Both the position numbers and the translations under genes were made by a program. This document shows positions 47,009-56,168 of a stretch of 64,000 bases of DNA, piece by piece; the first letter of the stretch is position 1, and the number at the start of each line of letters is the position of its first letter. Below the pieces are notes generated by a model. The model saw nothing but the letters and a program-made list of their open reading frames with translations. It ran no database searches and was not told the origin of the DNA. The stretch comes from Alloalcanivorax balearicus MACL04. GTDB lineage: Bacteria > Pseudomonadota > Gammaproteobacteria > Pseudomonadales > Alcanivoracaceae. The stretch is from assembly GCF_025532145.1 (NCBI RefSeq), contig NZ_ARXS01000006.1:62001-126000 (forward strand), read 5' to 3'.

Positions 47009-47947
47009 ATGGGGGCTCGATGGCTATACATGTTACCGGCGTTGCTGCTCAGTGTGTTGGCAGTGATTCTGGCTTTCATTGGACTTGCACGTGAGCCGGA
47101 GTCTTCCGAGGCGTCTACCCCCGGGGTGGTGATGCAGGTTACGGAGGAGCAAATCGAAGAGGCACTCAAACATAGCTATTGGGTAGCTACTCGTGAGCTG
47201 AATATTGGTACGACCATTAGCGAAGAAGATTTCCGAAAGGTCGGCGTCTCCGTGCCTCTTGCAGAAGCCGTGTCTTCCGGAGAGCCGGTTCAAGGCAAAC
47301 TCTTACGCCGTAATGTCCGTGAAGGAGAGATCCTTTCAAAATCCCATCTCCAGGCATCCAATCGGTTGGCTCAAGCGGTTCCGGCAGGGTTTCGCGCTTT
47401 CTCAATTGGCATTAGTGATGTCTCTGGCGTAGGGGGCTTGCTTCAACCGGGGGACTTGGTGGACGTGCTTGCGCACTTCAAAAATGGGGAAGAACAACAA
47501 CCGACAGTGATGATTCTGCTTAACAGCATTGAAGTAATCGCCGTCTACGGTCAACTGGAAGAGGCCGCGACAGGTCCCGAGGCCGAGCAGCAACAACGCC
47601 GGGGCCGTAATGCGACTGCCGTTCTGGCAATTCCTAGGGAAGACCTTCCCAAACTGTTTCTTGCGGACACCAACGGGGACCTGCGCCTGGCTTTGGCGGG
47701 CGAGGCCCAACATAGAGAAGCGTCCCCAGAAGAGAAGGGCGGACAAGAATTGGCGCAGGTAGAAACTGACGGTGCAGGGGAAACGGAGAAGAAAGACGCC
47801 TCCGAGGACCCGATACTTATGACCAAGATTAGCGATCTGTTTCCTGAAAAGAAAAAGGCACAACCGGTAAGACGAGCGCCGGCACCAAGAGGCCAGCGTG
47901 TGGAAGTTTATGAGGGATCTACGTCCAGGAGCACCTATGTACATTAA
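47009..47947 (+). CDS. cpaB: Flp pilus assembly protein CpaB/RcpC
   Basis: 312 residues. An N-terminal membrane anchor (8-27) is followed by an SAF-type domain (VATRELNIGTTISEEDFRKVGV ... PVQGKLLRRNVREGEIL) and the RcpC domain with GLLQPGDLVDVLA. The C-terminal 80 residues are charged and low in complexity. CpaB works with the secretin in the outer part of the Tad machine. It overlaps cpaC by 11 bp. Confidence 0.92.
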   Translation: MGARWLYMLPALLLSVLAVILAFIGLAREPESSEASTPGVVMQVTEEQIEEALKHSYWVATRELNIGTTISEEDFRKVGVSVPLAEAVSSGEPVQGKLLRRNVREGEILSKSHLQASNRLAQAVPAGFRAFSIGISDVSGVGGLLQPGDLVDVLAHFKNGEEQQPTVMILLNSIEVIAVYGQLEEAATGPEAEQQQRRGRNATAVLAIPREDLPKLFLADTNGDLRLALAGEAQHREASPEEKGGQELAQVETDGAGETEKKDASEDPILMTKISDLFPEKKKAQPVRRAPAPRGQRVEVYEGSTSRSTYVH

Positions 47948-49121
47948 ACAACGACAAAGCCCCAGCATCGTCGCGCCCGGCATTTTCTCCGGGGGGGCAT
48001 ACGGTATTTTCGCGGCGTGCGTCTTGTTCATGCTTCTGGCTATATCCCGGGCTTCTTGGGCGGATGAGGACGTCCTGGACAAGGTGATGCGGCTGGCCCC
48101 TGGGGATCAACGCGTGCTCGTGTTCCCTAGCCGGGTAACGAAAGTGGCGACCTCTGACCCGGAAGCCGCCGCCGTTTCCGTTAGCGCCAGCACGGAGCTG
48201 CTTTTAACGGCTAAAAAAGAAGGCTCTTCGGTGCTTTCTGTATGGCTCAATGGGAGCAACGAGCCGCTGAGAAGCACGGTCGTGGTGGCGGCCACCGCTG
48301 GAAATGCGATGCCTTTTGGGACCCAGGTGCAAACGGATATTCGCATTCTTGAGGTCAGCCGTAGTGAGCTGAATGCTTTTGGGTTTGAGTACTCCAACAT
48401 CTTTGATGGGGCTGGCACCGAGGCCGGTATCAGCTCTCCGGCGACAGGAGCAGACGGCTTCAGCTTGTTCCGGATCGGCCGAAACTCCACAACCATCATA
48501 AATGCGCTGGAAAGCGGTGGGTTTGCTTATACATTGGCGGAACCTTCCTTAACTGCATTGAGCGGGCAAACGGCAACCTTCCTTTCTGGCGGCGAATTTC
48601 CGGTCCCGACACGAAGCAACAATGATGGTGTTCAGGTTGAGTACAAAAATTTCGGCGTTGGACTTGCATTGACCCCGACTGTCATCGACGACAACCAAAT
48701 CATTCTCAAGGTTGCTCCGGAGGTCAGCGAGCTGGACTACTCCTCGGGAATACAAAGTGGTGGTGTCTCGGTGCCTGGATTACGGGTGCGCCGCTCCGAA
48801 ACCACCGTTTCCATGGCTCCGGGAGAAACCTTCATTATCAGCGGATTGGTTAGCCGGAACACAGTCAACAACAGTGATCGTATCCCTGGTCTCGGCAATC
48901 TCCCAATTTTGGGCGTCTTCTTCCGCTCCGGTCGTATTGAACGGGAAGACAAAGAACTGGTGATGGTGGTTACGCCCCATTTGGTCTCCCCACAAAAATC
49001 CACCATGCCTCCAGGCACGTTACCGGGAGCGGGCTATCACGACAGCAGCACGGGCTGGCTGGATATGATGACGGAAACCCGTCGCGGCTCGCAGCCCATC
49101 CGTCACGGCTTGAGCTGGTAA
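47937..49121 (+). CDS. cpaC: Tad outer-membrane secretin CpaC/RcpA
   Basis: 394 residues from ATG 47937, with an AGGAG site inside the cpaB end. A signal segment ends near SRASWA. The N-terminal pilus/BON-like domain (APGDQRVLVFPSRVTKVATSDP) precedes the secretin core with TLAEPSLTALSGQTATFLSGGEFPVP and the closing VSRNTVNNSDRIPGLGNLPILGVFF. It forms the outer-membrane channel for Flp fibres. Confidence 0.94.
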   Translation: MYIKQRQSPSIVAPGIFSGGAYGIFAACVLFMLLAISRASWADEDVLDKVMRLAPGDQRVLVFPSRVTKVATSDPEAAAVSVSASTELLLTAKKEGSSVLSVWLNGSNEPLRSTVVVAATAGNAMPFGTQVQTDIRILEVSRSELNAFGFEYSNIFDGAGTEAGISSPATGADGFSLFRIGRNSTTIINALESGGFAYTLAEPSLTALSGQTATFLSGGEFPVPTRSNNDGVQVEYKNFGVGLALTPTVIDDNQIILKVAPEVSELDYSSGIQSGGVSVPGLRVRRSETTVSMAPGETFIISGLVSRNTVNNSDRIPGLGNLPILGVFFRSGRIEREDKELVMVVTPHLVSPQKSTMPPGTLPGAGYHDSSTGWLDMMTETRRGSQPIRHGLSW

Positions 49122-49133
49122 AGGGAGAGTGTG

Positions 49134-50303
49134 ATGGACGGCACCATGCTGGCGGTAGTGGAAGACGCGGGTACGGAAGCCTGGTTGGATCAGGCGCTTC
49201 AAGGCCTGGGCCGCTTGGAAAAAGTGACACGCAGCGACCTGGGGCGTGTACTGCGCATGCTTGAAGCCACCGGCGCGAGTGTGGCGCTGGTGGAGATGAC
49301 AGACCGGGACGCCACCCAATCCATGGCGGTAATTAATGCGCTGAGTAACGCCCGCCCCTGGGTGACGGTAATCGCCGTAACGCGCATCGCCGACCAGGAA
49401 ACCGTACTGCAGTGCATGCGATCCGGTGCGCGGGATTGTGTGATCGTGGGCAGCGACGGCGCTGAGCTACGTGACCGGCTGCGCCGTCACCAACTGGTAA
49501 GGCCCAGTCATTGGGGAGAAGAACTGCAGTCCAAGGTCCGTAATCTGACTATGGTGACAGCGGTAACCCCACAAATCGACAGCGCCTTTTTTGCCCAGAA
49601 TCTGGCGGTATCCATGGCCGCGCAAAAGCCGGGGCAACGGATTCTCGCGATCGACATGGATGCTCGGGGCGATACGGTTTTCCATTCAGACAGCAAGAAT
49701 AACTTCGACCTGGGGCAGCTCCTGTCCAGCCCGGATACGCTCGATGAAACTTTGATCGACACGGCCTTGGAGGAGTACCGGCCTGGCTTGCGCCTGCTCG
49801 CGGGCGGACCTGGAAGCGACTTTCTCGGTGACCGGGGCGCGGACTTGTTTATCGCTCTGACACGATTAATGACCATGTTTGATCACATCGTCCTGAATGT
49901 GGGCGCGATCAGCCAGTCCGCCTGGGTTCGGGTGATTGGCGTGCATGTGCGAGAGCTACTGTTGCTGGCCAACCAGGAGGTGCCGGTAGTAAGAGCGGCC
50001 CGGGACAATATTGCCGACTGGCGGCCCTATCTGGCTTCCAACACGGACATCCTGGTTGTCGTCGATGGATACGAACCCGCGGTGCCGCCAAAGGCGGATG
50101 AGCTAGGAGAGAGTGTCGGTGCGGAGATTGCGGCAACCTTGCCGATGGAGTGGAAACAGAGGCTGGAGGCCATCAACCTAGCTCAGCCAATCCTCGAGAG
50201 CGCACCGAAAAGCGGCTACGGCAAGGCGGTGAAGGCTCTGTCGGCCCGGCTGATGGGAAGCACCAAAGCCCAGAGCGGTAAGGGCTGGCTCAAAAGAGCC
50301 TGA
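49134..50303 (+). CDS. tadZ: TadZ/CpaE localisation ATPase-like protein
   Basis: 389 residues from ATG 49134 (a GTG lies one codon before). An atypical receiver-like domain (residues 1-115) precedes a MinD/ParA-type domain: LAVSMAAQKPGQRILAIDMDARGDTVF and LNVGAISQSAWVRVIG. At the place of the deviant Walker A, the usual glycine-rich GGxGxT is replaced by AVTPQIDSAFF, so nucleotide hydrolysis is doubtful. TadZ places the Tad machine at the cell pole. Confidence 0.88.
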   Translation: MDGTMLAVVEDAGTEAWLDQALQGLGRLEKVTRSDLGRVLRMLEATGASVALVEMTDRDATQSMAVINALSNARPWVTVIAVTRIADQETVLQCMRSGARDCVIVGSDGAELRDRLRRHQLVRPSHWGEELQSKVRNLTMVTAVTPQIDSAFFAQNLAVSMAAQKPGQRILAIDMDARGDTVFHSDSKNNFDLGQLLSSPDTLDETLIDTALEEYRPGLRLLAGGPGSDFLGDRGADLFIALTRLMTMFDHIVLNVGAISQSAWVRVIGVHVRELLLLANQEVPVVRAARDNIADWRPYLASNTDILVVVDGYEPAVPPKADELGESVGAEIAATLPMEWKQRLEAINLAQPILESAPKSGYGKAVKALSARLMGSTKAQSGKGWLKRA

Positions 50304-50345
50304 GGCAAGACGGCTAAGGCCCAAACTAAGGAAAAAGGTGTCTGA

Positions 50346-51512
50346 GTGGCGGGACGAATTGACGATGAATACCAGCGGCTTAAAGCCCACACCCACAAAA
50401 GGGTAGTGGATAAGCTGGATGAAGATGGCGTGGAAGTAGGTGGCGCCAACCGTCCGCGTGTGGAAGACGCCATCACTCGTGCTGTGCATCAGTACATCGC
50501 GGAGCAGCGTATTCCGATTTCCAATCAAGACCTGAACCAACTGGCCCGGGACATGATTGATGAAGTCATGGGCTTCGGTCCCTTGGAGCCGCTACTTCGT
50601 GATGCCCGGATCAACGATATTCTGGTGAATGGCCCGCAAAGCGTCTTTATTGAAATCGCGGGAGTTTTGCAAAAGGCGGCGATCCGATTCATTGATAACG
50701 ATCACATCGTCCGCGTGGTGCGCCGGATTCTGGCGCCTCTGGGGCGTCGCCTGGATGAAGCCAGCCCCATGGTGGATGCCCGGCTGCCAGACGGCTCACG
50801 TGTTAACGCCATTATTCCTCCATTGGCATTGGACGGACCTTCCGTATCTATCCGGAAGTTCAATCGTCACCATCTTTCCGCCGAGGACCTGATTCAATCC
50901 GGGTCAATGACCGAGGAGTGCTTGCAGGTATTGGTGGCGGCGGTGCAGGGGCGGCGCAATATTCTGGTCAGTGGCGGTACCGGTACCGGTAAGACCACTA
51001 TGCTCAATCTGATCAGTCAGTACATTCCCAAGAATGAGCGGATCTTGACTATTGAGGATTCAGCCGAACTGGTATTGAGTCACCCCCATGTGGTGCGTTT
51101 GGAGACGCGCCCCGCCAATACCGAAGGCCGTGGCAGGATTACTGCCCGGGAATTGGTGATCAACGCCCTGCGGATGAGGCCAGACCGAATTATCGTCGGC
51201 GAGGTGCGTTCGGGGGAAATTATCGAGTTGCTGCAGGCCATGAACACCGGCCATGAAGGTTCCATGAGCACTATCCATGCTAACGGCACTCGGGAAGCGT
51301 TGGTACGTATCGAGACCTTGCTGGCGGTAAGTGGCTACGATGCCAGCGAAAAGGCGATTGCCCGTCTTATTGGCTCGGCGTTGGATATGATCATCCAGCT
51401 TGTGCGGCTACCGGATGGACGCCGCATGATCAGTGAGGTGGTCGCGCTTGACCCCCGTGAGGATGCCCCCTATCACATGGAATACGTCTATCGGGGGAAC
51501 TATGACGGCTGA
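50346..51512 (+). CDS. tadA: Tad secretion ATPase TadA/CpaF
   Basis: 388 residues, GTG start. Motifs are [15 protein letters not shown], the P-loop [17 protein letters not shown], the Asp box [11 protein letters not shown], and [34 protein letters not shown]. It is the type IV/II-like motor that drives Flp pilus assembly. Its stop lies inside the start region of tadB. Confidence 0.96.
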   Translation: MAGRIDDEYQRLKAHTHKRVVDKLDEDGVEVGGANRPRVEDAITRAVHQYIAEQRIPISNQDLNQLARDMIDEVMGFGPLEPLLRDARINDILVNGPQSVFIEIAGVLQKAAIRFIDNDHIVRVVRRILAPLGRRLDEASPMVDARLPDGSRVNAIIPPLALDGPSVSIRKFNRHHLSAEDLIQSGSMTEECLQVLVAAVQGRRNILVSGGTGTGKTTMLNLISQYIPKNERILTIEDSAELVLSHPHVVRLETRPANTEGRGRITARELVINALRMRPDRIIVGEVRSGEIIELLQAMNTGHEGSMSTIHANGTREALVRIETLLAVSGYDASEKAIARLIGSALDMIIQLVRLPDGRRMISEVVALDPREDAPYHMEYVYRGNYDG

Positions 51513-52422
51513 TGCCTTGCTTGGTGCCGCCCGCAATCTCGCAATCCTGGCGGTAGTGCTGATCGTAGCTCAACTGCTTTGGGTGGCACTGCGCGAAAAG
51601 CAACGGGTAAAACGGAACGTCGCGGGCCGTCTACAAATCCATACCGAATTGCCTGGTGGTGAAGAGACGGCACATATCGCCAACGGACGTTACCAGCGCT
51701 TTCTGGTTAAGGCCGGCATGTCCTTGGATCAGTCATCGTTGGTGATGGGCATGTTGCTAATCTTCGCCACTGCCGGGCTAGTGTTGGTGTTTCTGGGGCC
51801 GCTCTGGCTGCCGTTAGTGCCCGTCTCTGCCCTCCTGCTTCTCGCATTGCTATGGAAAGTACGCTACGAACGCCGCCGCCGGATCATTTTTGAAAGCCTG
51901 CCGGGCCTGATCGACAACGTGATTCGAGGCATCGACGCCGGGCGCTCCCTGGATCAGGCCATGGTGGACAGTTTCCGGGATGCCCCCTCCGTTTACGAGG
52001 CCCTGTCATTCCGTATCCGCAGTGCGGTGGAATCTGGCCGTGATTACACCGACCTTCTCGATGATTTTGCCGAGCTGTATCAGATTCCACCTCTGGTGTT
52101 CGTGGCTGTGGCATTACGGACGTCCAACCGCTTCGGCAGTGCGGTCCGCCCGATCCTGAAGCAGACTTCCCGGGCTCTGCGTGCTCAACAGGAGTTGCGA
52201 CGCGAGTTCATGGCTGCCACGGCGGAGACCCGTTTCACCGCTATTGCCTTCTCTGTGTTGCCGCCGGGAATTGGTGTGGTGTTGATCGCCATGAACAAGG
52301 GTTTTCGAGATATTCTTCTTGATACACAAGCTGGACACATCATGTTAGCGGTGTCAGGAGGACTGGTTTTGCTGGGCGTAATCATCATTTTTAGAATGGT
52401 GCAAGGGGTGGGCCGTGGTTAG
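51502..52422 (+). CDS. tadB: Tad inner-membrane protein TadB
   Basis: 306 residues from ATG 51502, overlapping tadA by 11 bp. N-terminal helix 8-27, two helices around 75-120, a type II secretion F domain (LPGLIDNVIRGIDAGRSLDQAM) and C-terminal helices. It forms the platform with TadC. It overlaps tadC by eight bases. Confidence 0.93.
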   Translation: MTADALLGAARNLAILAVVLIVAQLLWVALREKQRVKRNVAGRLQIHTELPGGEETAHIANGRYQRFLVKAGMSLDQSSLVMGMLLIFATAGLVLVFLGPLWLPLVPVSALLLLALLWKVRYERRRRIIFESLPGLIDNVIRGIDAGRSLDQAMVDSFRDAPSVYEALSFRIRSAVESGRDYTDLLDDFAELYQIPPLVFVAVALRTSNRFGSAVRPILKQTSRALRAQQELRREFMAATAETRFTAIAFSVLPPGIGVVLIAMNKGFRDILLDTQAGHIMLAVSGGLVLLGVIIIFRMVQGVGRG

Positions 52423-53275
52423 CTTCTTTATGGTCATCGTACTGGCTTGTGTCGCCGCTTGGCTGGCCCTATTCCAAAGTCGGCGTTGGGAACAGCGTCG
52501 CAATGTCCTGGAGCGGCTCAATCTGCAAAGAGGAGACGAAGAGCGAGGCAACTTAGCCCTGTCCAGCCTGTCCCATCGCCTCACCAGGATCGGATTCGTC
52601 CGGCAGGATTTCAGCGAGGTCCAAACAGCGCTCAAGATCACTGGGAGGAGTTCCGAAAACATACAGAACACTTATCTATTGGTGTGTTGGCTGGTTCCCA
52701 TAGTAATGACTGTGTTGGGCGGTCTGGTTTGGGGTGTGCTCGGCGCTTTGGCTTTCGGAGCCATTGGCTTCATCGGATCCCGGCGTTATGTTCGCGCGGT
52801 GGCTAAACGCTCTTGCTACCAGCAGAACCTGGAATCTATTGAGCTGGCTCAGGTCCTGCGAATGCTGCTTGAAGCGGGGCTCTCCATCGAGCGTGCTTTC
52901 CGCATTGCCGCCCTGCAGGCCCGCCCTCTTATTCCTTCCCTGGTTTATCGTCTGGACCGTTTCAATCGCCTCATGGACAGCGGCGCTGATCGAGGAGATG
53001 CATTGGATGATATCGGAGAAGGCAAGGAAATACCGGTGCTGCACAACCTCACCCGTCTGCTGAAGCAGGCCGGGGTCTTGGGCGGTGGCATTACTGAGAG
53101 TATTGAACAGGTAGTAACCGAGGCACAGGAAATTGAAAAAAGTCACGTCAAAGAGCAGGTGAACAAACTTGGGGCCAAGATGACCGTGATCATGATGGCG
53201 CTGATGTTGCCGGCACTCTTCATCATTATTGGTGGTCCGGCTGGCATGAATATCGTACAGGCGCTGTCGCGCTGA
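52415..53275 (+). CDS. tadC: Tad inner-membrane protein TadC
   Basis: 286 residues, GTG start inside the end of tadB. A type II secretion F domain (IELAQVLRMLLEAGLSIERAFRIAALQ) lies between membrane helices at 85-130 and the C-terminal MTVIMMALMLPALFIIIGGPAGMNI. Partner of TadB. Confidence 0.93.
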   Translation: MVSFFMVIVLACVAAWLALFQSRRWEQRRNVLERLNLQRGDEERGNLALSSLSHRLTRIGFVRQDFSEVQTALKITGRSSENIQNTYLLVCWLVPIVMTVLGGLVWGVLGALAFGAIGFIGSRRYVRAVAKRSCYQQNLESIELAQVLRMLLEAGLSIERAFRIAALQARPLIPSLVYRLDRFNRLMDSGADRGDALDDIGEGKEIPVLHNLTRLLKQAGVLGGGITESIEQVVTEAQEIEKSHVKEQVNKLGAKMTVIMMALMLPALFIIIGGPAGMNIVQALSR

Positions 53276-53295
53276 ATGAGGCAGGAGTAATCATA

Positions 53296-53985
53296 ATGAA
53301 ATGGACACAATGGGGTCTTGCATTCGGGATAATGGCGGCGCTGGGCGGTTGTGCCCATCAGCAACCGACTACGCTCGGCGATGGAATAGGTAATTTTGAA
53401 CCAGAAATCAAATGTGGTTCTGAACCAGCCCCTGAGCAGAGAGTGGAGCTGGAGATGGTGGACACTTTGATGGCACGGGAGCGGAACTATGCCGCCCTTG
53501 CCCGGCTTCAGACGGCGGCTCAAAACAACGTCGAGTACTGGCAACGTTACGGGCAGCTTCTGGCGTTGACAGGAGACCTGGCCACCTCAAAACGTGTATT
53601 CAACATCATGCGTGAAGAATGCGATAGCGGTGAGTCTTACCACGGGCTTGGCATGGTGGCATTGAAACAAGGCCAGCTTGACCAGGCGCTGGCTAATCTG
53701 GAAAAGGCGGTGCGCAAGCTGCCCGCTTCCGCCGCGGTTAGAAACGATTATGGCTACGCCCTTCTTATGGCGAAAGATTACACCGCCGCCCAGCGCCAGC
53801 TCAGAACCTCCCTGGAGCTTCAGAATGGTACGGGCAAAGTCCGCCAGAATCTCGCGGTTGCCTATTTGTTGGACGGGAATGAACAGGGGATAAAGGATCT
53901 CCAGGAGCAATATCGCTTTACGGACGATGAGTTGAACCATGCCAGAGGCTTGGCCTTCCAGATCGCGGAGATTGATTATGAATAA
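53296..53985 (+). CDS. tadD: TPR lipoprotein TadD
   Basis: 229 residues. Lipobox AALGGC (Cys at 19) after a short signal. TPR-like helices follow (LARLQTAAQNNVEYWQRYGQL; GLGMVALKQGQLDQALANLEKAV; YGYALLMAKDYTAAQRQLRTSLEL). TadD is thought to act as pilotin for the secretin. The next gene overlaps its last eight bases. Confidence 0.9.
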   Translation: MKWTQWGLAFGIMAALGGCAHQQPTTLGDGIGNFEPEIKCGSEPAPEQRVELEMVDTLMARERNYAALARLQTAAQNNVEYWQRYGQLLALTGDLATSKRVFNIMREECDSGESYHGLGMVALKQGQLDQALANLEKAVRKLPASAAVRNDYGYALLMAKDYTAAQRQLRTSLELQNGTGKVRQNLAVAYLLDGNEQGIKDLQEQYRFTDDELNHARGLAFQIAEIDYE

Positions 53986-54265
53986 ATGGATGCTTATTAC
54001 ACTGACCTGCTTAGCTTCAACGGGAGCCGTTGCCCAGGAGAAGAGCTACGAATTCGGGCTGTCGGATAGCATATCTAACCCTAAGCATGAAACCGTGACG
54101 GACTGGCTTTTGGAGCAGCAACGTAAATCTCCTCTTTCTCAGCAGAGTGAGCTGCCTGCTCAGCTATACGTGGATAGCCAGCGGCGTATTGGCGACACTT
54201 TCAAAGCTAAGATCCCCGAGAGCCTGCAGGAGAAGGCCAGTTCGATGAAGAGGAACAGCAACTAA
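53978..54265 (+). CDS. DUF3613 exported protein
   Basis: 95 residues from ATG 53978. Signal peptide MNKWMLITLTCLASTGAVAQ. The mature part reads TVTDWLLEQQRKSPLSQ and YVDSQRRIGDTFKAKIPESL, like the small DUF3613 proteins that accompany tadD in Pseudomonas-type loci. Function unknown, presumably in Tad assembly. Confidence 0.8.
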   Translation: MNKWMLITLTCLASTGAVAQEKSYEFGLSDSISNPKHETVTDWLLEQQRKSPLSQQSELPAQLYVDSQRRIGDTFKAKIPESLQEKASSMKRNSN

Positions 54266-54293
54266 CGGAAGGTGCGATTGTGAGGGCACTGTC

Positions 54294-55964
54294 ATGAAGC
54301 AAATTGGGCTGCTACCTAAAAGTCAAAAGGGGACCGCTCTGACCTGGGTGGTTTCGCTGTTTTTTATCTTCATGATGGGGGCGCTGGTTGTTGATGGTTC
54401 GAGGCTTTATCACGATAAAAGGAAACTGCAGACGGTAGCCAATAGATTGGCAACAGAACTGGCTAATGAAGTCCAGGCTTGCGGCGACGTGGCTGGATCC
54501 ATAGATCTAGGGTTTGAAGCCAAAAAAGCCATTTCAGGAATGAACAACCTTCCTTTTACGGCAGATGAGATCAACGTTGAGTACGCTGAACTGGTTTCTA
54601 TTGATAGCCAGAAACTCGAAGGTGTTCGCGCCTATAAGGTTAATAGGATTGAGGACATATATAGAAGTAACGGCGTCTCCGTATCCATTTCGAAGAGTGT
54701 TGATGGTCTGATTGGATTTGCCATGGATAAGCCGCTGACCGCGGAGGCTTCAATCAGGAAGGAACTGATTGCCGGAGTTCGGATTGATAGCGGTATAGCC
54801 ACCTTAGATCCCTCGTCATCCCAACTGCTTGGTTTGGTATTTGGGGAAATACTTGGTACTGACTTCTCTCTTAACGTAACAGGCTTGAACGATCTTGCTG
54901 GTGTGGTCACGGATATCGGTGGTTTGGTGAAGGATCTTGGTGTGAGCTCGGTTCTCGATACACTGGACGTTGCCACAGTGCTGGAAGCGGTGCTGAATTC
55001 CACGGAGGGGCTGACTACGCCGGCGATAAGCGCCCTTGATACCTTGATTGACGCCGCGGCGGGCAACAATCTATCTCTGGAGGATGTGATTCAGGGGGTT
55101 ACGGAAGCGGAGGTTCCTCAAGGGTCGGAAGCTCCTACTCTAGATTTGATAACCTCAATCATTCTGAACGTCGATCACTCGCTCCCTAGCCCAATCGAAA
55201 TTGATTTGAATGAGGGCCTTGGTATCCCTGTCGTTTCTGATCTATTGTCCAGCCTCGGTTTGGCAAAAACAAAACTAGAATTAGACATAACACCCGCTCC
55301 AGGTTTTATCCTGTCTTCGGCGAGAAAGAATAAAGATGGTGAGTGGCCTAGTGCACGATCTACCAATATTTCGGCGAGAGTGTTAACGGAGGTAGGATTT
55401 GGTAGTGCATTAAAGTTGGTTGAATTGGATGTTGGAATTAAGGCAGCCAGCGCGCTGGTGACGTTGACTGGTGCAGAATGTGTGTCAGGGTCCGATAATA
55501 TTGTTGACTCTATATATATGTCTGGTTCTGCGGACCTGCTTAAGCTGGATGCGGATGTTAAAGTCTTGGAGTTGGGAACATTCTCGATCCTTGGCATATC
55601 ATTTGACGATCCACCAAAAGAATGGGCAGGGGGAATTGATATTGATTTCAATAATATTGATTTGGGGTTTTATGGGGGGGAGGAAAATCCTTCTCGAAAA
55701 GCTGAGTTTGACGGGACGAATGAGGCTATTGGAAGTTTAGTTGAGAGGCTTCTAGATGGTTTAAAAGTGAAACTCTTGGGGCTCGATCTGACAGCCATAT
55801 TGGGACCAGTTGTTGACCCCTTGTCTGGTGTGGTTGGAGAGCTGCTGAATGGTTTGCTAGGCCCGCTTTTGACCGCATTGGGTGTGTCTTTGGTTCCTTC
55901 TGAGTTGGTCCTTGAATCCGTCGACCAGTCCTACACTTTGATGGAACATGGTATTGACCAATAG
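54294..55964 (+). CDS. tadG: TadG-like pilus-associated protein
   Basis: 556 residues. The N-terminus GTALTWVVSLFFIFMMGALVVDGSRLYHDKRKLQTVANRLATELA is the Tad-like membrane anchor with pseudopilin features. The long exported remainder is rich in Leu, Asp, Ser and Gly, with repeated LLS-LG and VLDTLD-type segments. Base composition falls clearly in its second half. TadG proteins are minor components or tip factors; the role is inferred from position. Confidence 0.8.
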   Translation: MKQIGLLPKSQKGTALTWVVSLFFIFMMGALVVDGSRLYHDKRKLQTVANRLATELANEVQACGDVAGSIDLGFEAKKAISGMNNLPFTADEINVEYAELVSIDSQKLEGVRAYKVNRIEDIYRSNGVSVSISKSVDGLIGFAMDKPLTAEASIRKELIAGVRIDSGIATLDPSSSQLLGLVFGEILGTDFSLNVTGLNDLAGVVTDIGGLVKDLGVSSVLDTLDVATVLEAVLNSTEGLTTPAISALDTLIDAAAGNNLSLEDVIQGVTEAEVPQGSEAPTLDLITSIILNVDHSLPSPIEIDLNEGLGIPVVSDLLSSLGLAKTKLELDITPAPGFILSSARKNKDGEWPSARSTNISARVLTEVGFGSALKLVELDVGIKAASALVTLTGAECVSGSDNIVDSIYMSGSADLLKLDADVKVLELGTFSILGISFDDPPKEWAGGIDIDFNNIDLGFYGGEENPSRKAEFDGTNEAIGSLVERLLDGLKVKLLGLDLTAILGPVVDPLSGVVGELLNGLLGPLLTALGVSLVPSELVLESVDQSYTLMEHGIDQ

Positions 55965-56061
55965 TCTGACTAATACCCTTGCTCTTTATTGTGCCGGCGG
56001 GTTAAGTGACGATACGGCATCGACCAAGTGCAGAAGCTCAGCGAGTTAGGCCTTGCCATTT

Positions 56062-56084
56062 AACCCCATATAACGGGGTTTTTT
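56062..56084 (+). terminator. Terminator at the end of the Tad locus
   Basis: AACCCC (56062-56067) pairs with GGGGTT (56075-56080), followed by TTTT and ATA. It lies 100 bp after tadG and before the PAP2 gene. Confidence 0.85.
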
Positions 56085-56168
56085 ATAGGGCAAGTAACAC
56101 AGTGATAGGTGCTGAATTAGAAGCGCATATTCAAAACGACCCACTTTCGGAAAGTGGCGGTGCTCGTT

